Source of the DNA: Desulfobacter hydrogenophilus
GTDB lineage: Bacteria; Desulfobacterota; Desulfobacteria; Desulfobacterales; Desulfobacteraceae
Length of the DNA stretch: 64,000 nt
Reading direction: 5' to 3'
NCBI RefSeq assembly: GCF_004319545.1
Contig: NZ_CP036313.1
Span: forward strand, 3,226,501-3,290,500
A program made the position numbers and the translations under genes. Below are positions 36,024-43,864 of this stretch, one piece after another. Below the pieces are notes generated by a model. It saw only the letters and a list, made by a program, of their open reading frames with translations. It did not search any database and had not been told where the DNA came from. Numbering within the stretch: the stretch's first letter is position 1; each line of letters opens with the position of its first letter.

Positions 36024-36973
36024 TTATTACCTGTCCCAAATGTGCCAGAAAACATAAAGTAAATCCTGCCGCCTTGAAACCTTTTGCAGATGCCGGCAAG
36101 ACAACTATTATGGCTAGTTGCAAATCATGTAAATTTAAATTCCCCGTAGCCCTTTCCTCCCTTCTGTCATCTGAAGAAGAACCCATCGATATGCAACGCC
36201 GACTCGGATCTGTGGCCAGAAAGATCTGCATTACCCTAAGCAAGGGCGGCGTAGGCAAAACCACCACCAGTGTGAATCTTGGTGCAGGTCTTGCCTTGGC
36301 CGGATATAAAGTCCTTTTAGTGGATACCGATACCCAGGGGCAGTCTTCATATATACTTGGGAAAAAGCCGGGCGCCGGCTTAACAGAACTTTTAACCCGG
36401 GAACTGACGATTTCAGACTGCCTGACCGAAGCCCGGAAGAATTTATGGCTGCTTTCGGGTGGAAAATCCCTGGCAGGCGTTAAGCGTATTATTGACAAAA
36501 AAAGCTTTGGGGCGGAGTTTACTTTGACCGAAGCCCTAAGTCCTTTGGACAATCAATTTGATTTTATTTTGATTGATACATCCCCAGGATGGGATCAGTT
36601 GATTGTTAATGTCCTTTTTTATTCAACCGAGGTTTTAGTGCCTGTTGCCTTAGAAGCCATGCCCTTGCATGGGATGTCCGAGTTCATAAAAAGTCTTGGT
36701 GCCATTCAGAAGTACAAAAGTGAAATTCAACTAAAATACATTGTGCCTACATTCCTTGACTTGCGGATCAAAGGGCCAAAATTGCTGTATGATCAGCTTA
36801 AAAAACTGTATCCCCGTCAATTATGTAAACCCATTCGCTATAACGAAAACTTGGCCGATGCGCCTTCCTTTGGGAAAACCATCTTTGAATTTGCTCCAGG
36901 GTCAACAGCCTCGGAAGACTATCGGAGTCTGGTTCGTACAGTGTCCGGAAACGAATACGCTCTGCTTAAATAA
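36020..36973 (+). CDS. ParA/MinD-type ATPase with N-terminal zinc ribbon
   Basis: Protein of 317 residues. N-terminal zinc-ribbon-like segment (1-45) has CPKCARKHKVN and CKSCKFKFPV. The deviant Walker ATPase follows: SKGGVGKTTTSVNLG (Walker A with signature Lys), LLVDTDTQGQSSYIL (Walker A') and FILIDTSPGW (Walker B). ParA-like proteins position cargo such as chemosensory arrays, flagella or plasmids, by nucleotide-driven dimerisation. No parS or ParB is seen. GTG start overlaps the preceding stop (GTGA). The zinc ribbon fusion is unusual for a ParA. Confidence 0.87.
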   Translation: MIITCPKCARKHKVNPAALKPFADAGKTTIMASCKSCKFKFPVALSSLLSSEEEPIDMQRRLGSVARKICITLSKGGVGKTTTSVNLGAGLALAGYKVLLVDTDTQGQSSYILGKKPGAGLTELLTRELTISDCLTEARKNLWLLSGGKSLAGVKRIIDKKSFGAEFTLTEALSPLDNQFDFILIDTSPGWDQLIVNVLFYSTEVLVPVALEAMPLHGMSEFIKSLGAIQKYKSEIQLKYIVPTFLDLRIKGPKLLYDQLKKLYPRQLCKPIRYNENLADAPSFGKTIFEFAPGSTASEDYRSLVRTVSGNEYALLK

Positions 36974-37067
36974 TATTCGTAAAGTATTCATCAATCAGGT
37001 TTAGTCCTATCCGCTTTGACTGAGTCTATTTTCGTTGCAATCTTTTAGTGGTAACCAGGAAAATTAT

Positions 37068-39095
37068 ATGGGTTTAAGGACCCGCATCATCATCTTTGTT
37101 GTTGTGGCTTTTTGTGCCGTTAATCTGTTTTTGTGTTTCTACATCACCCACCAGGTAAAAGTCCTTGAGTTAAAAAAGTTGCGGGTACAAATTAACAAAT
37201 CCACTTATCTTATGCGGATTATTAACACCCTTCCCCTTTATAATGTGGATAGGGAAAGCTTAAAAATGAACATGGAGACCTTTTTTGATGACGAAAATAT
37301 GAAACGCCTTACCATCCATGATTCAGAAGTAAATATTAATATCAATCTTGAACGACAGCTTCCTTTGGGTGGAACGGATATAAAGAAAAGTTTTGTCATT
37401 GACTATAAAGGATTGAAACTCGGAAGGCTGACGGTTGTTTATTCTACTGGCCTGATTGAAAAAAAACTGGCTAAATTTCAGACAAGGATGCTTGAGGTTA
37501 CTCTTTTTGTGATCCTGGTCATCGCTGTGGTGCTTGCTTTTTCGATTAATATTATAACGAAACCGCTTGGAAGGCTTGCCCGTATTACTTCTGAGATAGC
37601 CGCAGGCAATTTTGATAATGAAATTGAACAAACAGATGTTGGGGAAGTAGGGACCCTTTCACGCAATTTTGTGCGCATGCGTGATACCGTTAAAGAAAAA
37701 AAAGAGGAAATTTCGCGTATCAATACAATGTTGGAAGGGGATATACAGCAGAAAAATATGCAGGGCAGAAAAATTCTGTATCAGCGTATGCTGATCTCTT
37801 CTGTGAATACATTTTTTCAACAATCCATGACGGCACAATCCATACAAGAAATTGCAGAAATTTTTATTCCCATTGCCCAGGGCGTAGTACCGGGCCCATA
37901 TTGTTTTGTGGGGCAGGTCTGCGACACAGAAAATAATTTGAAAATTCTGGCGCTTTCCGACCAGGTCGAAAAACAGTGTCCTATGTTTGATGAAGCGGTG
38001 ATAAATCATGGATTTAGACAGCCTATATCCGGCAGGTTGGTCGAAGCCATTGCGAATAAAGCTCCCGTGATATCTAACAATGTAAGTTTGAATTCTGAAT
38101 TTTATTTTTTATCGAAGGAACATCTGCCCGTCGAAACCATTATGGCGCTTCCTATGCTATACGGAAAGGATGTGTTTGGCCTGGCCGTTTTTGCAGGTAA
38201 GGAAGGCGGATATACGCCTGAAGACCAGGAGGTTGCCACGATGATGATCATGGTCTTGGTTGAAGCGTTAACCCTTCGAGGCCGGCAGGAAGAAAAACAA
38301 CAGCTTGAAAAAACAATGGTTCAGTCTGAAAAAATGGTGTCAGTTGGAAAACTTGCTGCAGGTATGGTTAATGAAATGAACGGTCCTTTGGACGAAATAC
38401 GTCGGGCGGCACAAATGATACGCAATAGTGTTGAGAAGCCGGGCCCTGAAAGTTTGGCCGCCGCAGATAAAAACAGTTTGAGTTTTGATCGGTTGGGCCG
38501 GTATCTGCAAGATCAGAGTGTTTTTAACAATCTGAACCTGATCATGGAAGCCTGTAAAAAAGCGTCAGGGATTGTTTCAAACATGCTCTCTTTTTCCGGA
38601 AACACTAAGGTGGACTTTGTTGTTGAAGATCTTTCCCTTCTTTTAGATGAGTCGCTTGAACTGGCATCAAGTGAATATAGCCTTGAACAGGATTTCCATT
38701 TCGATGCCATCCAGATTATGAAGGATTACGACCCTGATTTGCCAAAAGTAAAGTGTCGAGGCAGCGAATTAAAACAGGTGTTTTTCAATATTCTGTCAAA
38801 CGGGGCCTATGCCATGGCCGGGCACACGGATAGCCCGTGTCCGACTTTTTTTATGCGAACATATGGTAAAGAAGGTCAGGTTTGCGTTGAGATTATAGAT
38901 AATGGTCCGGGGATGCCCGAAAATATCCGCAGGCGCGTATTTGAACCGTTTTTTTCCACCAGGTCTGACAAAGAGGATGCCGGACTTGGACTGTCGGTCT
39001 CCTATTTTATTATAACGGAAAATTATAACGGCACAATTGAAGTGGAATCAGCCCCTGGTGAGGGAACCTGTTTCAGAATTTTTCTACCCATTTAA
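37068..39095 (+). CDS. Membrane histidine-kinase-like protein with Asn replacing the phospho-His
   Basis: Protein of 675 residues: membrane helix 1 (about 5-25), a periplasmic region (26-140), membrane helix 2 (143-163), HAMP (165-215), a GAF-like domain (about 250-400), then a HisKA-type helix and ATPase. The helix reads SVGKLAAGMVNEMNGPLDEI; the standard H-box has His where this has Asn435 (38370-38372). The ATPase boxes look intact: LKQVFFNILSNGAYAM, IIDNGPGMPE, FEPFFST and DAGLGLSVSY. It thus probably binds ATP but cannot autophosphorylate there. Start ATG 37068 follows AGGAAAATT. It is the fourth gene of the PilZ-ParA cassette. Confidence 0.85.
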   Translation: MGLRTRIIIFVVVAFCAVNLFLCFYITHQVKVLELKKLRVQINKSTYLMRIINTLPLYNVDRESLKMNMETFFDDENMKRLTIHDSEVNININLERQLPLGGTDIKKSFVIDYKGLKLGRLTVVYSTGLIEKKLAKFQTRMLEVTLFVILVIAVVLAFSINIITKPLGRLARITSEIAAGNFDNEIEQTDVGEVGTLSRNFVRMRDTVKEKKEEISRINTMLEGDIQQKNMQGRKILYQRMLISSVNTFFQQSMTAQSIQEIAEIFIPIAQGVVPGPYCFVGQVCDTENNLKILALSDQVEKQCPMFDEAVINHGFRQPISGRLVEAIANKAPVISNNVSLNSEFYFLSKEHLPVETIMALPMLYGKDVFGLAVFAGKEGGYTPEDQEVATMMIMVLVEALTLRGRQEEKQQLEKTMVQSEKMVSVGKLAAGMVNEMNGPLDEIRRAAQMIRNSVEKPGPESLAAADKNSLSFDRLGRYLQDQSVFNNLNLIMEACKKASGIVSNMLSFSGNTKVDFVVEDLSLLLDESLELASSEYSLEQDFHFDAIQIMKDYDPDLPKVKCRGSELKQVFFNILSNGAYAMAGHTDSPCPTFFMRTYGKEGQVCVEIIDNGPGMPENIRRRVFEPFFSTRSDKEDAGLGLSVSYFIITENYNGTIEVESAPGEGTCFRIFLPI

Positions 39096-39203
39096 CAGCG
39101 CCACTCCTCAGCAGGGAGACAAAGGGGTTTGGCTTGAACCAATCCGGAACCGGGTACGGTTATGACACTTTTTGATGGGTTTTTTTTGCGTGCAATTGCC
39201 TTG

Positions 39204-39235
39204 CGGCACCGGAATTCGTTTGTGATCCGGTGCCG
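39204..39235. terminator. Inverted repeat between convergent genes
   Basis: Perfect 10-bp stem CGGCACCGGA / TCCGGTGCCG with a 12-base loop in the gap between the kinase-like gene (plus) and the ACT gene (minus), followed on the plus strand by AAAAGCAGTTTT. It could terminate both genes; the T-run is poor. Confidence 0.55.
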
Positions 39236-39348
39236 AAAAGCAGTTTTCGTTATTGCGTTCGTCTGGAAATAAGAATTTTTATCCAATGAGTGTCCGAGGA
39301 AGTGCGCGACTCACCATTGTATAAAGACGCTATTTATAGACAGGCCCT

Positions 39349-39777
39349 TTAAAGATTTGAAATTTCATCTTTATCTACAACTTTAATACCCTGTTCAGCC
39401 AAAATAATTTTTGCCTTTTCAAGATCATCAAAGCGGAAAATCATGATGGCGTTTTTGCACTGGGGGTTGGCAAATGCATACATGTACTCCACGTTGACAC
39501 CTTGTTCACTCAAGGGATCCAACACCTGGTTCAGGCCACCGGGTTCATCATTCACTTCCACAGCCAGAACACGGGTTTTGCCCACGGTAAATCCCTGCTC
39601 CCGTAAGGCTGTGGTGGCTTTTTCATTTTCATTGACAATCAGTCGCAGTACACCAAAATCCGTGGTGTCTGCCAGGGAAAGTGCTCGTATATTCACCCCG
39701 GCATCCCTTAAAATGGCAGTGACTTCAGCAAGACGCCCTTCTTTATTTTCTATGAATATGGATATCTGTTCAGCCAT
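39349..39777 (-). CDS. Tandem ACT domain protein
   Basis: Protein of 142 residues made of two ACT domains, small-molecule (often amino acid) binding folds. Repeats begin QISIFIENKEGRLAEVTAIL and VLAVEVNDEPGGLNQVLDPL. Such double-ACT proteins are commonly encoded next to phenylacetate-CoA ligase and probably sense aromatic amino acids. It lies 14 bases after the ligase gene on the same strand. Confidence 0.9.
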   Translation of the reverse strand: MAEQISIFIENKEGRLAEVTAILRDAGVNIRALSLADTTDFGVLRLIVNENEKATTALREQGFTVGKTRVLAVEVNDEPGGLNQVLDPLSEQGVNVEYMYAFANPQCKNAIMIFRFDDLEKAKIILAEQGIKVVDKDEISNL

Positions 39778-39791
39778 AATAGTCTCCTTGG

Positions 39792-41096
39792 TTAAAATTG
39801 GCGGTTATCTATAACCCTGACAGCCTTACCCTGGCTTCTTTCTATGGTTTTGGGCTCCACAAGGGCCACCTTGGCAGATACGCCCAAGTGCTCCTTGATA
39901 TTATGCGAAATTTTACCTTCCATGGCCTGCAGTCCCTTGATGTCATCGCTGAAGGAGGCTTCGTCAATCTCTACCTTGACCGTCAGGATATCCAGGTTGT
40001 CCACCCGGTCAACCAGCAGTTGATAATGGGGGGCGACTTCCCGGCTTTCCATGAGAACGCTTTCTATCTGGGAGGGAAATACATTGACGCCTCGGATGAT
40101 AAGCATATCGTCCGTACGGCCTGTGGGTTTGTTCATCCGCATATGGGTTCTGCCGCAGGTGCAGGGCACAGGATTCAAGGATGTGACGTCTTTGGTGCGG
40201 TAACGGATGACCGGGAAAGCTTCCTTGGTAATGGTTGTGAACACGAGTTCACCGGAATCTCCGGGGGGAACGGGTTCCAGAGTATCCGGATCAACGATCT
40301 CTACAATGAAATGATCTTCGGCAATATGAAGGCCTTTTTGTTCCTCAACACACTCCACAGATACGCCAGGTCCCATGACTTCGGACAGACCGTAAATATC
40401 CACGGCCTTGAGATTGAGTTTGGCTTCCAGTTCCGTGCGCATTCTTTCTGTCCAGGGCTCTGCACCAAAAATACCCGATTTAAAAGATAAATCTTTGAAA
40501 TTTACGCCCATTTCATCTGCCACTTCAGCCAGATGGAGGATATAAGATGGCGTGCCACATAGAATTGTGGGCTTGAAATCCTGCATAATGGTGATCTGAC
40601 GTTTGGTATTACCACCGGAAACCGGAATGACTGATGCGCCTAACCGTTCAGCACCATAGTGGGCCCCAAGGCCGCCGGTAAAAAGACCATACCCCCAGGC
40701 ATTGTGAATGATATCTCCCGCGGTGGCACCGGCCGCCGCCATGCTTCTGGCCATCAAATCAGCCCAGGTGCTGATATCCCGCTTGGTGTAGCCGACCACC
40801 GTAGGTTTACCCGTGGTGCCCGAGGATGCATGGATGCGGATCACCTGCTCCATGGGAACCGCAAACATACGGTAGGGGTAGTTGTCACGAAGGTCCTGTT
40901 TCGTGGTAAAAGGCAAACGCCTTAAGTCATCCAGGCTTTTTATGTCAGAGGGTTTGACCCCGGCCTTGTCATAGGTTTCCTTATAAAAAGGAATCGTGGC
41001 ATAGATTCGTTCAATGGTGGTTTGAAGACGGCGAAGCTGAATCGCTTCCAGGCCCTCCCTGGGCATGGTCTCATAGTCAATGTCGTATATGGGCAT
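39792..41096 (-). CDS. paaK: Phenylacetate-CoA ligase family protein
   Basis: AMP-forming acyl-CoA ligase of 434 residues. AMP-binding motif is [19 protein letters not shown]; further motifs are [12 protein letters not shown] and [10 protein letters not shown], with a C-terminal lid after [19 protein letters not shown]. Activates phenylacetate or other aryl acids to CoA thioesters. In anaerobes the gene often works with indolepyruvate oxidoreductase in aromatic amino acid turnover; that oxidoreductase is not in this window. Confidence 0.93.
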   Translation of the reverse strand: MPIYDIDYETMPREGLEAIQLRRLQTTIERIYATIPFYKETYDKAGVKPSDIKSLDDLRRLPFTTKQDLRDNYPYRMFAVPMEQVIRIHASSGTTGKPTVVGYTKRDISTWADLMARSMAAAGATAGDIIHNAWGYGLFTGGLGAHYGAERLGASVIPVSGGNTKRQITIMQDFKPTILCGTPSYILHLAEVADEMGVNFKDLSFKSGIFGAEPWTERMRTELEAKLNLKAVDIYGLSEVMGPGVSVECVEEQKGLHIAEDHFIVEIVDPDTLEPVPPGDSGELVFTTITKEAFPVIRYRTKDVTSLNPVPCTCGRTHMRMNKPTGRTDDMLIIRGVNVFPSQIESVLMESREVAPHYQLLVDRVDNLDILTVKVEIDEASFSDDIKGLQAMEGKISHNIKEHLGVSAKVALVEPKTIERSQGKAVRVIDNRQF

Positions 41097-41111
41097 GTTT
41101 TATCTCCCTGG

Positions 41112-41897
41112 TTAAATATTACCTTTAAATTCAGGCTTTCTTTTTTCTAAAAATGCTGATGTGCCTTCTTTTGCATCCGGGCTTGCAAAGGTTATGGCAA
41201 AGGCATCGTTCTCAATCAGACATCCGGTTTCAAGGTCACAACATAGTCCGGCTTGGATGACCTCTTTGGCCGCTCTCAAGGAAACGGATCCTTTGGCGGC
41301 AATGCGCCGGGCTGTTTTGTTGACCTCATCCATAAGGGATTCAAGGGGGCACACCTTGTTGACCATACCATATTCCAGGGCTTTGTCAGCAGTAATATTG
41401 CTTCCGGTGAAAATCATCTCCTTGGCCCTGTTTTTTCCCACAACCCTGGAGAGGCGCTGGGTGCCGCCAAAACCGGGAATCAGGCCCAGGTTGATTTCGG
41501 GTTGTCCAAATACCGCATTTTCCGATGCATAGATAAAATCACAGGCCAGGGCAACTTCACTGCCGCCACCCAGGGCAAAACCGTTTACGGCAGCAATGGC
41601 CGGGAAGGGAAGGGCCTCAATCTTGGAGAATACTTTCTGGCCTTTGCGGGAGAAGTATTTTGCTGCCAACGCGTCCATTTGGGTCAGTTCTGAGATATCT
41701 GCACCTGCCACAAAGGACTTGTCTCCGGTGCCTGTTAAAATGAGTACCCGGATTTCATCATTGGCCAGAACCTGATCCAATGCAACATCCAACTCATCAA
41801 GCAGTGCTTTGTTCAGGGCATTCAGAGCTTTGGGCCGATTAAAAGAGATCATGGCAACGGCGCTGTCCATCTCAAGAATAATGTTTTCAAATGACAT
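41112..41897 (-). CDS. Enoyl-CoA hydratase/isomerase (crotonase) family protein
   Basis: Crotonase-fold enzyme of 261 residues. The oxyanion-hole glycines are in KSFVAGADISEL and ALGGGSEVALACD; the two catalytic glutamates appear in GGGSEVAL and FGQPEINLGLIPGFGG. So it is a good candidate for a short-chain enoyl-CoA hydratase such as 3-hydroxybutyryl-CoA dehydratase. It heads a three-gene operon with paaK and the ACT protein. Confidence 0.9.
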   Translation of the reverse strand: MSFENIILEMDSAVAMISFNRPKALNALNKALLDELDVALDQVLANDEIRVLILTGTGDKSFVAGADISELTQMDALAAKYFSRKGQKVFSKIEALPFPAIAAVNGFALGGGSEVALACDFIYASENAVFGQPEINLGLIPGFGGTQRLSRVVGKNRAKEMIFTGSNITADKALEYGMVNKVCPLESLMDEVNKTARRIAAKGSVSLRAAKEVIQAGLCCDLETGCLIENDAFAITFASPDAKEGTSAFLEKRKPEFKGNI

Positions 41898-41930
41898 AAA
41901 TTCAACCTTTTATTTTATTTTCATATTTTG

Positions 41931-41981
41931 TCATGGGTTGCGCCTGGGTGTCGATGGACCAGGTCAGCCTATGGCAGTTAT
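41931..41981 (-). repeat. Dispersed palindromic repeat, family A, copy 6
   Basis: Minus strand reads ATAACTGCCATAGGCTGACC, TGGTCCATCGACACCCAGG and CGCAACCCATG. It lies between the amiC stop and the crotonase start, in the leader of the latter. Confidence 0.75.
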
Positions 41982-42052
41982 TGGGTTTGCAGCCTTTTGT
42001 ATTTGCCGGGGGGCTTGTCCACCGGCGCCTGGGGGCGTTTTGTCCGCCCAGG

Positions 42053-43864
42053 TTATATGTGCTGGGGATTTGTGGCATTGATATATTTTTCTATCCCGTC
42101 GGCAATGGCGTTGCAGATGTCATTGCGGTAGGAACTGGTTGTCAGGCGTTTACATTCGGTTTTGTTGGAAAGAAAGGAGGACTCAATAAGAATTGCAGGC
42201 ATCCGTGCCCCAAGCAGTACATAGAACGGGGCCTGTTTGACTCCCAGATCACGGATTTTAGTGTACTTTTTTTTCATGCCTATGATCATGGCTTTATGAA
42301 CGTCATTGGCAAGACGTGTGGATTCTTCTATCTTGGCATGTTTCATCAGATCATTAAGAATATAGGCCAGATCCGAGATGTTTTTTCTAGATGTGGCATT
42401 TTCCCTGGCAGCCACGGCAATGGCCTGTTCATCCGTGGCAAGGTTCAGAATATAGGTTTCAATGCCGGACAATTTTTTACTTTTTGCGGCATTGCAGTGC
42501 ATGGAGATAAACAGGTCAGCCCGTTTGGTATTGGCAATGGCGGTGCGCTCCTCCAGGGTTAGTTTCCGGTCTGTGGTCCGGGTAAGCAAAACTTCACAGT
42601 TCAGACGGTTGCGCAGTTTCTCTGCAAGGGTTGTTGCCAGTTTGAGTACAATATCCTTTTCCCATACCCCTTTGATATATCCAGGTGCGCCGGGATCTTT
42701 GCCGCCGTGGCCGGGGTCTATGACGATTTTTCTGACACCCAAAGCCAGCTGACGGGCAATGTCCGACGATTTCAAATTGTCCGTGGTGATGCGGTCCGGC
42801 TTTTCATCAGAACGCTTTGTTCCGGGTGTGTTTTCACCGGCAACTTGGTCCATGGGCACAGTGCCGTTCTTGCCCCACAGGTCAATGACAATACGGAAAG
42901 GGTCTTTCAAGGAAAATATTTTATAATTATCAAAATCTTTTATATCCACCACCACCCTGACGGTGTGTGGGGTAAATTGGCCGGCCCGGGCCTGCTTTAA
43001 TAGATCATCGTTGATGGGGGTGTGGTCCGGTACATTGCGGCCAAGTCTTGCCTGGTCAATGTCCACATACAGTCTTTGGAAAGGGACATTTAGAGCCGGG
43101 TCTTTTTTCAAAAGCTTGTGGGCGTATTCTCGCTCTCTGTCTGCATTTATCACGACCCTGGTGTATTCCGGGTTGGACCAGAACCGTAAGTCCGTAATAG
43201 TTGTATCCCCTTTAGGCGGCGGCAGGGCAGTATCATTGGGTTTTGTGGTCGCAGGAGCGCAATACGCCGGATCCTGTGTGTTTTTTTCTATAATATCCGA
43301 TACAATATCCGAGGGCTGATGATATTCCCCTGTATCGGCCGCTTCGGCCTGGACCAGTTTCTGCCTGTGGTATGCTGCAATGGCGTCATCATTGCGGGTC
43401 AACTCTTTTTGAGACCGTTTTATTTTTACGCTACTGTTATTCCGGCGGGGCCTTGAGGCATTTACTGCGGCCAGGGTTTTGGCCCGGGCAGTGTATGCGC
43501 TTTGGGGGTAAGATCGGTTAATGCGGGCGATAAGGTCATCGGCCTGCCGGTTCCAGTTGGGATCGCCTGATCTTTTGGCAAGCTGGAAATAGAGTTCTGC
43601 GGCCTTGTACAACCCGGCCGGTGCCCAGGAATTCCCGGTAAAATCCCTGTGAATGGATTTGTATTTTTCAATGCAGGTCAGCCAGGCAGACACCTTGTTT
43701 ATATCCACCGTAGAGCGTTTTAATTTTTTAAGGCAGGTATCTGCTGAAAGGTACCTCTTCTTGGCCGCATCGGCAAGGGCTGTTTCCGTGGACCAGGTAA
43801 AAAGGAAAAAGCAGATTAGAATCGGAATAAAAACGGTGAATATGCGTTTAACCCCAGGGTTCAT
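42053..43864 (-). CDS. amiC: N-acetylmuramoyl-L-alanine amidase (AmiC-like)
   Basis: Secreted peptidoglycan amidase of 603 residues. Signal peptide at about 1-32 (IFTVFIPILICFFLFTWS); a helical TPR-like region to about 140 (AELYFQLAKRSGD); an AMIN domain (about 225-330; TITDLRFWSNPEYTRVVINA) for septal targeting; and the zinc-dependent Amidase_3 domain with ligands in VIDPGHGGKDPGA, WEKDIVLKLA and FISMHCNA and the catalytic Glu in PAILIESSFLSN. Cleaves daughter-cell wall. ATG overlaps the mutS stop by 4 bases. Confidence 0.93.
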   Translation of the reverse strand: MNPGVKRIFTVFIPILICFFLFTWSTETALADAAKKRYLSADTCLKKLKRSTVDINKVSAWLTCIEKYKSIHRDFTGNSWAPAGLYKAAELYFQLAKRSGDPNWNRQADDLIARINRSYPQSAYTARAKTLAAVNASRPRRNNSSVKIKRSQKELTRNDDAIAAYHRQKLVQAEAADTGEYHQPSDIVSDIIEKNTQDPAYCAPATTKPNDTALPPPKGDTTITDLRFWSNPEYTRVVINADREREYAHKLLKKDPALNVPFQRLYVDIDQARLGRNVPDHTPINDDLLKQARAGQFTPHTVRVVVDIKDFDNYKIFSLKDPFRIVIDLWGKNGTVPMDQVAGENTPGTKRSDEKPDRITTDNLKSSDIARQLALGVRKIVIDPGHGGKDPGAPGYIKGVWEKDIVLKLATTLAEKLRNRLNCEVLLTRTTDRKLTLEERTAIANTKRADLFISMHCNAAKSKKLSGIETYILNLATDEQAIAVAARENATSRKNISDLAYILNDLMKHAKIEESTRLANDVHKAMIIGMKKKYTKIRDLGVKQAPFYVLLGARMPAILIESSFLSNKTECKRLTTSSYRNDICNAIADGIEKYINATNPQHI

